The position numbers and the translations under genes are program-made. A stretch of 64,000 nucleotides of DNA from Sceloporus undulatus (taxonomy: Eukaryota; Chordata; Lepidosauria; Squamata; Phrynosomatidae), in the NCBI RefSeq assembly GCF_019175285.1, contig NC_056523.1:201983244-202047243 (forward strand). The letters are read 5' to 3'. The notes under the pieces were generated by a model, which was not told the DNA's origin, did not search any database, and saw only the letters and a list, made by a program, of their open reading frames with translations. The stretch's first letter is position 1. The number at the start of each line of letters is the position of its first letter. Of this stretch, positions 1 through 57,447 are shown piece after piece.

Positions 1-735
1 ATGAACTTCAGCTGGGAGAAATGTAAGGTACTGCACTTAGGGCAGAAAAATGAAATGCACAGATATAGGATAGGGGACACCTGGATGAAAGAGACTACGT
101 GTGAAAGGGATCTGGGAGTCCAAGTAGACCACAAGTTGAACATGAGTTGAACAGTATGATGTGGCAGCTAAAAAAGCCAATGCAATTTTAGGCTGAAAAG
201 TATAGTGTATAGATCAAGGGAAATAATAGTGCCACCATATTTTACTTTGGTCAGACCCCACCTGGAATACTGTGTCCAGTTTTGGGCACCACAATTCAAA
301 AAGGATGTTGAGAAACTAGAGCGTGTCCAAAGGAGGGCAACTAAAATGGTGAAGGGTCTGGAGAACATGCCCTATGAGGAACGACTTAGGGAGCTGGGGA
401 TGTTTAGCCTGGAGAAGAGGTTAAGAGGTGATATGATAGCCCTGTTTAAATATTTGAAGGTATGTCATATTGAGGAGGGAGCTAGCTTTTTTTCTGCTGC
501 TGCAGAGAACAGGACCCGGAACAATGGATGCAAGCTACAGGAAAGGGCTGTTCAACAGTGGAACACACTCCCTCGGAGAGTGGTGGAGTCTCCCTCCTTG
601 GAGGTCTTTAAGCACAGGCTGGATGGCCATCTGTCAAAGGGGGATGCTTTGAGAGTTCCTGTATGGCAGGGGGTTGGACTGGATGGCCCTTGTGGTTTCT
701 TCCAACTCTATAATTCTATGACATTACATGGCCAC
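1..735 (+). mobile_element. CR1/L3-type LINE, 3' part, cut by window edge
   Basis: The open frame 205-759 gives the reverse transcriptase tail: [17 protein letters not shown], then [25 protein letters not shown] and [10 protein letters not shown]. The DNA ends in the typical CR1 tail GGCCCTTGTGGTTTCTTCCA then ATTCTATGAC. The upstream part (1-204) carries the matching KVLHLG and CERDLGV region with interrupted frames. The element enters from before base 1. Confidence 0.85.
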
Positions 736-2340
736 ACATGCCTTATTTTTCCTCTATGAAATGATGGAAGCTATGTAAGGCACTTCTTCAAGCGGTGCAT
801 AGGCTGAGGAGGAAGAGCAGAAGTGGCTGAGGATGCGTTGGCAGAGAAACCATCTCTATCACCTGATGAAGAAAGCTGCCACCATCGCTGTGGTGCCCAT
901 AGCCATTTCACCCATGCTGTTGCATCTATGACACCCTCCAGCCTGGTATAGGTCTGCTAACCCACAAGCCTACAGTTCCCTAAAGTAATGTTCCCTGGTT
1001 TTTATTTTGAATTTTATTTCACCGTGTGAGTTTACGCCTTCCCTTTCTTCTCATCTTCTTGGTTTCGACAAGGGGACAATAGTGAGTAAGCCATGTAATT
1101 ATCATCTTTATTTCCTCTCAGACACACTCAGGAAGACTCAAACTGCGGGTTATTTGCCTTGGAGGGGCTCAGAAAGCCATTCTGTACAGCAGTAAGATTT
1201 CTAGGACATTAGCGCTTCTTTGCCCTCTCAGAAATCTGCCTTTTGTTCTCATGTAGTTTTTGGCATTGCTTACTGTTTCCAAAGCAGGATATGCATAATG
1301 CTGAACCATACTTAGCTCCTTTTAACATTTTAGAGGAGATAGAAAAGGGAGGAAATGAGCAGAGGCTAACCTCTTGGGTCCTCTGAATTGTGCAGTGCAT
1401 GGATACCCAGAAGCAAACAGAGAGCATCGCCTAAGGCTGTCAGGCCTCCGAAATGCAGAGCTAAACAAGCACGATTACAGACTTCAAACAGTGTCTTTGG
1501 AGCCCGTGGATTTGCAGACCTCCATTCACATACTGCAAAAGGCAAATCCACATGTTGCCACCTAATGTTACTTTTCAGAACTTGGTGGGGGGAGCATCCT
1601 TGCAGATACTGTGGATTCACCCCACTGTTTAAGTGGCCAAGAGGTGAAAAACAAAACCGTCAAAAGCAGGCTCTAGCTTGAGACATTGTGCTGCCAGAGG
1701 AGAAAACAAGCTGTCCCATTCCATGTACAGAATCCAAGCTGAATCTTCCACTCTGGCTACAAGACTGCATCTTCCATTGCGCCTGAAGCCAGTAGGCTAG
1801 CTTAGAATGCAAAAGTAGCCCCCACAGATCACAGTTTTCTAACACCATGCTGCCATGTTTCAGCCATTGCTGCCTGCGCTGACCATATATTTATTGGACC
1901 TGATAGCATCTATAGCATTTTACTGAAAGCAGGAATCGCTCTAAACAAGATGACACTGTTGTTGTTTTTTTAAAACGAAAAACCTGCACACTGACTCGTT
2001 TCAGTCAATTCATTTGCCTGCAAGTACAAGAAGCTCCAGATAATCTATGTAACGCATTTGAGGGCATCAGAATTATCTGCCGACATTACAGTGTGATCTT
2101 ACGGTAGGTTGTTTACTCAGCCTAGAAGTCCTTAATTAGCTGAGGAATTCAGGGAGATGTAGTCCCCCAAAAGTAATTTCTCCAACATCTGTTTTCTATA
2201 AGGTACACAAGCTTGTTGGAGGTTGTAGCAGGTGTTTAAGGTTTTATTGCTTATCTGTCATTCTCTAACTTTAAAGCCTGATGTAGTCCTATGATCTACT
2301 TAAGAACTAAATAAAGAAGTACTTTCTCCTTTGTCTTCCA
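736..2340. other. intergenic, no gene recognised
   Basis: Short chance frames only. I found no exon with plausible splice borders or any known domain on either strand, and no clear repeat. Confidence 0.5.
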
Positions 2341-2345
2341 GTTCC

Positions 2346-2662
2346 ACTGGGTGATAGCGTTCTAGTGTTTCTGGATTTTCTCACTTTATTGTTGCCTTCA
2401 AATCATTTTTCAGTTCTAGTATAAGGGTTCAAATTCCTGCTCAGTCATGGAAACCCACTGGGTGACCTTGGGCAAGTCACGCTCTCTCAGCCTCAGAGGA
2501 AGGCAAAGGCAAACCCCTCTGAAGAAATCTTGTCAAGAAAACCCAGTGATATGTTCATTTTAGAGTTACCAGAAATGAGAAATTATTTGAAGGCAAAAAC
2601 AAAGTGAGAAAACAGAAATATTACTCCAGAAACACCAGAATTAATTAGCGTTCCCTAGTGAG
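2346..2662. mobile_element. long inverted-repeat element split by a SINE
   Basis: The left arm (about 2346-2421; CACTGGGTGATAGCG, then TTTTCTCACTTTATTG) and the right arm (about 2567-2662, reverse complement CACTAGGGAACGCTA, then TTTTCTCACTTTGTTT) pair over 70-90 bases with mismatches. The space between is filled by a tRNA-type SINE copy (2422-2557). It looks like a small DNA element with long terminal inverted repeats and a later SINE insertion. The family is not recognised. Confidence 0.6.
2422..2557 (+). mobile_element. tRNA-derived SINE, family A, 5' truncated
   Basis: It begins at the B box (GGTTCAAATTCC) and reads CCACTGGGTGACCTTGGGCA, then CTCTCTCAGCCTCAGAGGAA and AAGAAAACCCAGTGATATGT. 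The same family recurs inverted at 26840, 27940, 29306, 58503 and 60101. Confidence 0.75.
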
Positions 2663-2866
2663 ACCCTCTTTGTAACATTTGCCCTGTTGCTTTTTCACTT
2701 CTAGACATCTATGCTCAGGCCTTGCTCTCACACAACTCTTTTTCTGTCTCTCTTACTCATAGTAGCATGATCAATACTTTCCATCTCTCATTTATGTAGC
2801 TCACTTTTATAAACTTCACTGAAAACAGCCTTTGATCAATTACTCCAAGCAACAGCTTTCATATAG
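2663..2866. other. intergenic, nothing recognised
   Basis: Unassigned sequence between two repeats. Confidence 0.5.
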
Positions 2867-2996
2867 GTGAGGGTTGGGAAGGATGTGTCCCTCCAGATGT
2901 TTTTTGATGGCAATTTTCAGAAATGCTAGCCAGCAGGACTACTCAAGGAAGGCTGGAAATGGCAATAACATCTGGAAGGCCATATGATCCCAGTAT
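2867..2996. mobile_element. hAT-like palindromic MITE copy
   Basis: It begins GGTTGGGAAGGATGTGTCCC then TCCAGATGTT, and ends with the inverted form AACATCTGGAAGGCC. It belongs to the palindromic family also seen at 11746 and 37233. Confidence 0.55.
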
Positions 2997-3380
2997 AGAC
3001 CAACAAGTGGTAGAGTGTGTGCATTGCATTCAGAAGTTTGCAAATTCTATATTCTGTAGCATCTGCAAATAGCATTGGGAAAGACTCCTGCCAGAAATGG
3101 GCTGTTCAGGTAGTGAACCTATTTTGATGATAGGTTTGTGTACCTTGGTTAGCCTCTTTATAGTTTACACAGATCCATGGCTCCACTGACCTGGAAGCAA
3201 TCAGCTGTCATTGACCAATGACTCAATTCACAGCAGTATCCTGTTCCAATGTTTGGCTTTATCACTGCTTTTTAATGTTACACGTAACAACAGAGGCCAG
3301 GATTCCCCTTTCTTAACTCTGTTGGATTCACCAATGGTATCCTTTCCTGGAATCACCACAGCTTTGGTTGATTAATTGTA

Positions 3381-4229
3381 CATGTTGAGTCTCCCTTATC
3401 TGAAATGCATAGGACCAGAAGCATTTTGGATTTTGAAACTTTTGGAATATATGCATATACCTAATGAGATATCTTGGAGATGGGACACATGTCTAAACAT
3501 GAAATTCATTTATATTTCATATACACCTGAAGGTAACTTTATACACAATATTTTAAAGAATGTTTTGTACGAAACAAAGTTTGTCTACACTGAACCATCA
3601 GAAAGCAAAGCTATCTTAGCCACCCATGTGCAGGAGGGTCACAAAGGGGGCATGGGGTGTGAGGACCTCAGCAAGTGACACCCTAAAGAGGGGTGACATC
3701 ACTGCACCCCAAACATCTGCTCTTGAGAAGAAATGGACTGTGGTATTCTTCCATGTCCCCTTAACATGCTGGAACTCAGTAGAAGAGAAGGCAAGAGTGG
3801 GGAGAGGATCAGTGGGCAGAGAAAGGAGAAGGCTCAGGGTCTAAAAGTATATCTTTACTCTTTTAAAATGTTCTTTAAAGACAGCACATCTTACCAATTT
3901 TTCACTTTAACCACATGAAACTATGTACATGCAAATACATTAGCACTGTGCACATGATACTGTAATTTAAATATATATTTTAATTTTGCTAGTTGCTTAT
4001 GTCACAATGATTACCATTCCATTCATTACGATTTATGACTAACATTAGTACAAAAAAGATTATTAAGGATTCTGTAAGGTGTGGCATGGGAGGAGGTCAA
4101 TGGGGGGGTGAAGTCATGAGTTATCGCACTGGGTAAAGCCATATCTAGTGACTCCACTGCACTTGTGGACAATGTTGGATTTGGGGCTATTTTGGATTTC
4201 AGAATTCCAGATAAAGGAGGCTCAGGCTT
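3381..4229 (+). mobile_element. Tigger2-like (pogo) DNA transposon, internally deleted
   Basis: It starts CATGTTGAGTCTCCCTTATC after a TA and ends with the inverted terminus (ATTCCAGATAAAGGAGGCTC) before another TA, giving 849 bp. The inner part (AATGAGATATCTTGGAGATG, then AAATTCATTTATATTTCATA) closely resembles the Tigger2 sequence known from mammals, as I remember it. No transposase frame is visible, so the copy depended on transposase in trans. An inverted relative lies at 38001-38352. Confidence 0.75.
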
Positions 4230-4666
4230 TACTTCTAAACTGCTCAGTAACCAACATTTTCTAGGTAATGAAAGTCTCTTTAAAAAATAAATGTCGGAGA
4301 ACGGAACATTTTAGGACTCGCCCCACCATCATACTGTCCTGTTTAAAAATGTATTTCCCCGTCCCTAGTAAGAAAAAGTCATGGCAACCAATTTACAAAA
4401 TAAACTCATCTGAGCAGTACATAAATATGATTATTTCAGTGGACATTTGACAATAGCCTTTTATTTGTTCTGTAGTTCCTGTTGTCTTTATTGTCTTTAT
4501 TGTTATTGTGCAATTTTGAATTTATTTTTTACAGGGGAGTGTGATATTGCTTTTACTTAAGATGTCAGAGGAAGGAACTGGTAAAAACATCCCTGAGTAT
4601 TTCTTGCTTAAGAAAGAATGAACTAGGAAATTAATGGAGTTGCCATAAGTCAACAGGCGACAGGAA

Positions 4667-4667
<1 letters not shown>

Positions 4668-4706
<39 letters not shown>
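4668..4706 (+). repeat. (CA)n microsatellite
   Basis: An uninterrupted CA dinucleotide run of about 19 units. Confidence 0.95.
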
Positions 4707-4710
<4 letters not shown>

Positions 4711-5490
4711 AGCCCCGGCATTCATTTTGTATATTTTGCTCATACAAATCTGCTAAAAGCAAAGTACCACTCCTAACATGCCATCTCATGAGATCTTTTG
4801 GGAAGTGCTCTCACAGCTCTACATTATGCATGTCTATTGCAAAGTGTTTTATTTTATCCAGTGGATTTCCCCCCATGTAAATATGTATAGGATTACAACT
4901 TTGGCCCTCTACTCTCTCTAAATACTTAAAGTAATCCAGTGCAATTTATTTTGTAAGCCACTTTGGGTCTCATTTTATGAGAAAAGGGGATATAAATCTA
5001 AAATAATAAATGACCTCAAACTATGCAAGCATATTTGTGTCTGTGGCTACATGTGTGGATTCATTATGGGGCATTGCATGGGAAGCCAATTTGCCACTTG
5101 GGATCTGAGCTCTGTTTCATCTGGATTGTTGTGGATTGGATCCAGATTGTTCCCATCCAGTGCATGATTCTGGGGGGAAAAAAATTCACAAGTCCAAAAT
5201 GACAGTTCTTCTGCACTGACTTGCATCAAGAAACCAGAAATGGCTATGACTTTTTTTAAAAATCACACATCCATGTAAAATTTGGAGACAAGATAGGGCC
5301 TGAATATGGATCAACTCCAGGTGTGTTTGTGCTGATCAGTTACAAAGTTTGCTATTTAAAAACAATTAAGCTGCTGACTTCTCAGTTGTGACAATGTATG
5401 CTGCTCTTGTACTGGTACCATCTCACTCCAGCATCAATTGGCTAGGTCTGTTGAAGCTAAACTAAGATATATGATAATGATATTGATATA
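4707..5490. other. intergenic, nothing recognised
   Basis: AT-rich sequence without a supported exon. The stretch near 4950 (AAGCCACTTTGGGTCTCATT, then GATATAAAT) resembles the 3' tail of a LINE. Confidence 0.4.
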
Positions 5491-5715
5491 CAGTGGATGC
5501 TTGTTATACGCTGGGGTTTGGTTCCAAGATCCCCCGTGGATAACAAAATTGTGGATGCTCAAATCCTGTTAAATATGACATAGCAAAATGGTGTCCCTTA
5601 TAAAAAATGGAAAATCAAGGTTTGATATTTGAAATTTATACTTTTTTTGAACATTTTCAAACCGTGTATGCTTGAATCCGTGTATAAAAAATTGGTGTAT
5701 AAGAAGGGCCGACTG
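5491..5715. mobile_element. Tigger/pogo-type MITE, copy 1
   Basis: It has CAGT...ACTG termini between TA dinucleotides (5489-5490 and 5716-5717). The ends are CAGTGGATGCTTGTTATACG and, inverted, CAGTCGGCCCTTCTTATACA. It is 225 bp. Copies 2-5 of this family are at 26538, 28477, 35847 and 48558. Confidence 0.8.
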
Positions 5716-6194
5716 TAACAACTTAGTTGAGGATAGTATATTTTTACTTTATTATATTAGCAACCCAGCTCTTCCAATTCAATGATGCAGCATGAGGAAG
5801 AACAGGGGTGATGAGGGAATACTTTAAAAGCAATCCACTTGATGAGATTTCCCTAATAAATTCACCCACTCCCTTTAAAACATTTGTTTATCTTGGCTGA
5901 GGGTGGAAATTTCCCTCTCATGGACCCATGGTCCCCATACCTGGTCTCTTTCCCTTCCAAAGTCCTTGGTGTGGGACAGGAGGAGAGGTTGGGAGCTGTT
6001 GCTCTTGTCACCCTATAGACCTTGGTTTTGGTGGCCAATCTATGAATCCCTGAGCACAACTGCATGGTGCCGCCTCTTAAGATGTTGGAGCAGACTGCTG
6101 GTTATACAAGATGTTTTACCCTAACTCATTTGCTATTTACAATGAAGGTAGATAGCAATCCTGGGATCTATTCCCACCTTAAAGTATGGATGCT

Positions 6195-6362
6195 GGCTGC
6201 AATGGAATACACTATCCTGGATGGTGCTGGACTCTCCTTCCTAGGAAGTACTTAAAGAGAGTTTGGATAACCACTTCTCAGGGATGAGTTAAATGTGGAT
6301 TCCGGTGCTGGAAGTAGGCTACACTAGGTAACCACTGAGGTCTTTTGAATTCTATGCTTCTA
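6195..6362 (+). mobile_element. CR1-type LINE 3' end fragment
   Basis: Diverged match to the CR1 tail seen at 600-730: GTGCTGGACTCTCCTTCCTA, then GTTTGGATAACC and ATTCTATGCTTCTA. Confidence 0.5.
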
Positions 6363-6840
6363 CGGGGTTGTCTATACTTGCCAGAATACTCTGGGCCACC
6401 TCTGGACTATTCTGGCCTCAAATTCCCCCTCAAATTCCCCCCTCTCCTTGTGGGTTTTGAGGTCTCTTCCTCAGTGATGATAGGTGTCTCCCTTCCTACA
6501 CAGTGCTCATTCATATCCTGGCACCACTGCCAAGGGCTGAATGAGATGCCCAGCCATGCTGTCAACATTGGGTGCTTCGTTCTGATCTCAGAGTGACCTG
6601 CACCCACAACGGTGGCACCATGCAACCTGGTGATATGAGCAAAAAGGCAGCTCCCATTGTCACTGAAATTCCACCAAAACCCTCAGCAAATGGTGAGTTA
6701 CTTAAATGTGTGTTAGGCAGGGAAAGCCCCGAATTGGGTGCAGGCGTTGTGAAGACAATGTGGAACCCATTTTGGGTTTTAGCATCATGTAAATAGGACC
6801 CAGCAAGCTTGGGGGGAACTCCCTGTAGACGAGGCCTTAG
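6340..6840. mobile_element. unnamed dispersed repeat, copy 1 of 3
   Basis: It contains GTTCTGATCTCAGAGTGACC near 6578. Similar segments occur near 16785 (TTCTGATCTCAGAATGAGTG) and 23540 (ATTCTGACCTCAGAGGGAGC). The ends GTTGTCTATACTTGCC and, inverted, AGGCCTCGTCTACAG suggest weak terminal inverted repeats, so a non-autonomous DNA element is likely. Confidence 0.45.
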
Positions 6841-7340
6841 GATTACAGCACCAGGTACTTGACAATAGATGCGGGTGCTGGGTACCCTCAGTCCCTAGAT
6901 CAGGTTGTGAAGAATGCAATGGCCCCAGAGAATCCAGGAGTTAGGCATTATACTTACAAACAGATAAATCAAGTAAACAAAAGGATTTTTACTACCCTAA
7001 AAGCCTTTTATGGGAGGCCTCATGGGTTTGAATAAGATCTCTGGGAGCAATTAACTGATGGAAGAGAAGGTGGAGTGGCAAACTGTCACATACCACGCAT
7101 AGGCGGTGGTGTGGCTTGTTATTCTCATAATTCTTCCTACTGGAGGATATCCCCATTGTTTCTGCCAGTGCTGGCCGTGACCTGTTTTGGTGGGGTTCTG
7201 AAAAAGTAACTCCCCCCTCCCCACACACCCAGCCACAGCAGATACTTGTTTAGATGTGTTAGGCGGATGGAGCGCAGAGATCCTCAGAAATCCTGCTGAT
7301 ACAGAATGCCTTTAAGATCCTGCCTTTCCCATCCTAATCT
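6841..7340. other. TEK proximal upstream region, no gene
   Basis: No repeat family or exon recognised. It probably holds the TEK promoter in its last part, but no TATA box or CpG island is seen. Confidence 0.4.
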
Positions 7341-7366
7341 ACAGAGGAAACAGGAAAAAGGAACTT
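7341..7366 (+). promoter_or_regulatory. candidate FOX/ETS cluster upstream of TEK
   Basis: Three GGAA cores stand within 20 bases (GAGGAAACAGGAAAAAGGAAC). The middle one forms AAACAGGAA at 7348-7356, a forkhead-like half (AAACA) fused to an ETS core. It lies about 190 bp before the start codon. Endothelial genes, TEK included, are driven by ETS factors and FOX/ETS composite sites. That this cluster is functional is inference from motif and position only. No TATA box was recognised. Confidence 0.3.
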
Positions 7367-7429
7367 AAAACTCCCTTTGCTCAGACAGGGACAAAGCTGA
7401 GTCTCCAGCCCATTCCAGTATTACAGTTC

Positions 7430-7507
7430 ATGTGTCGCTCCCTGGTAGGCACAGCATTGCTCTACAATGCAAGGAAAGAGCAAGGACTAAGAATTATCAC
7501 CCTCTGA
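7430..7507 (+). other. possible upstream ORF in the TEK leader
   Basis: An ATG at 7430 opens a 25-codon frame (MCRSLVGTALLYN...) ending in TGA at 7505-7507, about 40 bases before the TEK start. It matters only if transcription starts upstream of 7430, which the sequence does not show. Confidence 0.25.
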
Positions 7508-7546
7508 AAGGACATCTGTTATTCCATGAGCTGCAGTGCAAACTGG

Positions 7547-53605
<46,059 letters not shown>

Positions 53606-53935
53606 GATGGAAGAGCTTCAGTTATTTTATCAATTTAAATAACTGAAGACTTTGATTTTCTGAAGCAAAGAAATGTACTCTGATGTATAAAGTGTGTATA
53701 GTACCTTCTGTACAATCTTTTAGCTATACACATCATACCTTTTAAGTGTATGTTACAGTGAGTTCTTTCTATGTTATAGGAATGTTTGTGTACATATACA
53801 TGTATGTAAGTGTACCCACAATGTATAGCTGTGCAGAAAGACTGATCTTTATATATGCACATTCACACCCCCATATACAATATCTGAACCAAGAAAAGGA
53901 TGGAAACAAATAAATTCTACATTTCATAGATGATT
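53606..53935 (+). other. TEK: TEK 3' UTR with poly(A) signal
   Basis: This AT-rich unique sequence follows the stop. A canonical AATAAA lies at 53909-53914, so cleavage near 53925-53935 would give a UTR of about 330 nt. The mammalian TEK UTR is longer, so further sites downstream are possible. Confidence 0.65.
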
Positions 53936-55185
53936 ATGCATCTTTTTTCTTGTAAATGATAACAAGCACACCTGTGTTGCCATGGACATCTTTAGAATGT
54001 GGACAGGAATGGTTAGTGACTTACAATTGTGTTAGGCTTCCACCATTGTGGGCTGCTATGGTGGTTAGAGGTCTCCACCAACCTTGTCCAATGACTGAAA
54101 TCCCCTCCCTGAACTCATTTTTTAGCTGCCACAGCCCCTACACCATGATCATTGAGTGGTGTTCGAACACAGAGGACACTGTAGATGTATCTGCCCCTAT
54201 AGCCTAATGCAGAACACTGACATCATCTGCCATGGCTCTGGGTCATTGGTAAGGAAGTGTAAGAGCTGAATAGCATGTTTGCTATCTTGCCTTACTTACT
54301 TTCCTAGTAGATGACCTCAATTTTCTGTCTACCTACTCATTTTTCCTATATATCTGTCATATCCCTTTCATGCTGAATGATGGATAGCAAGATGGCACAA
54401 GCAGTTTGAGGCAGTGGTGGCACTCTGGGGGTGCAGCCCGCATTGGATGACACCTCAGAAAAGAGGTGACATCTGTTTGATCCTCCTCCCACTGCAGATC
54501 GAGAAGGGGCAAGTGTGACCCACCAGCAGCCTCCTCCCGAAGAGGAAGGACAAGGGTGAGCACACCCCTCCAGATTTCACCATTGTCCCAGCTCTTTCCT
54601 CAGGAGAAAGCTGCCACCGTGGTGAAGGAGAAGGGTGAATGTGCAACCACCATGGTGCCACTGTGGCCAAGAAGAGTGAGGTGCCCTTTTGCCAGCGCCA
54701 TACTCTGTGACGCCAGGCATGGGGACACCAGTATATGTTTCTTTCCCAAAATTCTGATAGCTGAAGCAATTAAAACTGAACTGGATTGTTCTATCATTTA
54801 AAAGGTTTACTCTGAGTACGCCGAGTCAGAATTCAATATCTTTTCTGGGCATGCATCTTATCCACAAGGAGACAAATGCAGTTAACATTCTGTAGGTATG
54901 GGTCACAAGTTGAGCCTTGTCTTCTGGAAGATCTATCATAACTGGGACAAAATTCAAATAATCTTCTAAAAATGTGTCATTTTTTGAGAGTCTAGAGTGC
55001 CTCTCAAAGACACCCTGAGGAATGGCTCAACTTGACTTCATGGGGAGGGACAAGAAGACAACTGAGATCTGTGCAGATTAAGACAAAGAACAACTTGGAG
55101 CTTAACGACAACTGTTATTATGGGAGAGAAATGACAATGATACAGAGGATAAGTGTAATAAGAGATTCCTGAACCAACAAAGGTA
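53936..55185. other. intergenic between TEK and the REXO1-like gene, part 1
   Basis: No exon recognised. 54405-54475 (GAGGCAGTGGTGGCACTCTG, then GATGACACCTC) is a diverged piece of the CAGTGGC repeat family. Confidence 0.5.
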
Positions 55186-55421
55186 CAGTGCGCCCGTGTC
55201 ATACGCTGTTGTGCCTTACGCAGCTTCCAGCATATGCTGGAAGTCGCGCCGGAAGAATTGGTGCTATGCAATGGAAAGAGTAATGGCATGCGTGCCCATG
55301 GCCGCCACACACCGCCGTGGGCATGAGCCTCATTGGCTTTAATTGGGCTTGAGCTTATGTGGAATTTCCCTTACGCGGGGCGGTCCAGAACGGATCCCCT
55401 GCGTAAGAGAAGGGACCAATG
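55186..55421. mobile_element. TA-flanked Tigger-like MITE, GC-richer type
   Basis: CAGTGCGCCCGTGTCATACG and, inverted, CATTGGTCCCTTCTCTTACG; TA at 55184-55185 and 55422-55423. 236 bp; it carries many CpG sites that are not yet decayed, which suggests a fairly young insertion. Confidence 0.75.
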
Positions 55422-55474
55422 TATTCATATAGTGATGGAGAGTACTTATGACAACCCCTGTAATAGTATGAGCT

Positions 55475-55631
55475 CAGGGACGTAGCCAGGATTTTAGGAA
55501 TGGGGGTCCAGAGTAAGTGCCACCATTATAATGGGGCTTGGGTGCGGTGGCGCAGCAGCACGCACCATTCATTTTTCTAATGGAAGGAGGGGTCCGGACC
55601 CCAAGAACCCCCCCCCCCGGCTACGTCCCTG
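55475..55631. mobile_element. short hAT-like element with direct flanking repeat
   Basis: The ends are CAGGGACGTAGCCAGG and, inverted, CAGGGACGTAGCCGG. ATGAGCT flanks both sides (55468-55474 and 55632-55638). It is 157 bp and noncoding. The clean flanks and intact CpGs point to a recent insertion. Confidence 0.85.
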
Positions 55632-55638
55632 ATGAGCT

Positions 55639-56789
55639 ACAAGGTTCCTCATTAGGACAAGCTGACTAAGAAAAAAAGCATACCCCAAGGATAAGTAGAG
55701 GTCTTTTTTGTGTTGAGCCAGTACAGTGAGTCTAACACTGGAGTTGCCGACAAAGTCTCTGCAATTGATAGGCCAGATCAGGCCTGAAGTCTTGTGGGGC
55801 TGTAAGTCTCACAAGGGTTTGGATGAGATTGGGCAGGCCATATATAGGCCAGGCCACAAGGGAGGCAAAGAAAACAAGCAAGATCTGTGTTCACTGTATC
55901 AAGCCCACTAGTGTCGATGCTCTCATTTGAGACAAAAGAACGTCTTCACAATATTTCTAGTTGTTTCTGGAAGATGAATGTGAGCCATGCACATAAGAAC
56001 AGTTTAAACCAATAGCTAATACATAAATGTAATAGAAACACCAACAAGAAAACAAAAGACAAACAGCAGCAATGGTGCCCTGGTTGCTTAAATCCTCATA
56101 GAACCATCCATTATGCTTATCTTTGCTCCTTGAATTGATTAGGTGAATGGTTTGAACCAGTGCTGGGCAACTGTGAGAGGGTAGGAAGCCATATTAATAC
56201 CCCAGGAAACTTTGGAGGGCTGGATCCCCTTCCTCATAGCCATGTCTACAAAAAACATAAAGGGTTTTTTTTTTTTGGTCTCACATCTTTTGGGGCCATT
56301 TTAACCATGTTTTGGGTCATTTGAGACCATGAAGAGGCCATTTTAATAACAGGAAGTGAGTGGAAGTTACTTCCAAAAAATGGGGGGGGGGGCGCCCTAA
56401 ATTAGTGCAGGCTCCTGCCACAAAATATAGTGGAATCCCATTCACACCCCCTAGAGTAATTTATATATTTTTCCATTACCCATTGGGACCTCAGGGGGGC
56501 TCCAACCATGGTGGAAGAGCCTTCCGTGCCCCTAGATGTCATTTTAGGGCATTCCAATATGGGAGATGCAAAATAGAAATCTCCAAAAATATTTTTTGAC
56601 CTTTGAGGGGCAACGGGCGCCACAAAAATGGCCCTAGAGGGCATATATAACCCATACTTTCTCCACCTTTATTTTAAACAGATGTACATTTTCATTTAGG
56701 ATCACAAGTCGTTAAAGATCACTAGAGTTGGATCAAAGTCAGGGACTTGATTTGAAATTTAATGGAAAAAGAAATGAGTATTTACTTCT
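55639..56789. other. intergenic between TEK and the REXO1-like gene, part 2
   Basis: No gene. 56260-56640 has motifs common in squamate repeats (AACAGGAAGTGAGTGGAAGT, then TACTTCC) and a G run (56382-56392), but no family was assigned. Confidence 0.5.
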
Positions 56790-57447
56790 TTTATAGTAAC
56801 AGACTTTTATTCTTCTTTAATCATTGAAAAATACACATTTTAACAGCTCCCTTTAATCCCCAATTTAATTTACAAAACTAGTTTGTTTTATGATGTTAAT
56901 GGCCACAGATCAAAGCAGAAATACACTAAAACATGATTGCCATGAGGTTGTGGGTTCCCCTCTTTTTTACACAAGCCTGTGTATGTGCATGCTTGTATAA
57001 TTTTCTAGAAATAAACTTCCTAGAGTTAGTCACCAATTGAAAGAACAGCCATTTGTTTTATACATGAGAAAGCTGGACCTCAGTTTTATAAGCTTTTACT
57101 TCTGCAAAGTGTGACAGTTGAAAACCAAGATAAGCAAACTTTTGTACAGGATATGTATTGAAAATAAGTGCAACCTTCCAAACTGTCAACGTTAGGAAGT
57201 GCTCAAACATTAACCATTTTGAACAGTGAAAAAGTTCCCTCAAATCAATTCTAATTATACTGGAAAAAGATCCAGTACAATGAAGGGTGAGCTGATCCAA
57301 ACCACTCTCTACAACAAATATTACATTTAGTACAGTACTCTTTTTGCATTAATATAATTAGCAGGGATAGAAAATTGTCTTAATATTTTTATACTAACAG
57401 TTCTCTTTAACCAACGATGGAAGAAAGGCTACTGTTGAGAAATCTCA
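56790..57447 (-). other. probable 3' UTR of the REXO1-like gene
   Basis: This unique, AT-rich stretch follows the stop on the - strand, with no recognised repeat. An AATAAA on the - strand lies at 56811-56806, with ATTAAA just beside it. The UTR extent is inferred from these signals only. Confidence 0.4.

Noticed and set aside
205-759. 184-codon frame as a host gene
   Set aside because: The product is the C-terminal end of a CR1-type LINE reverse transcriptase ([13 protein letters not shown]...).
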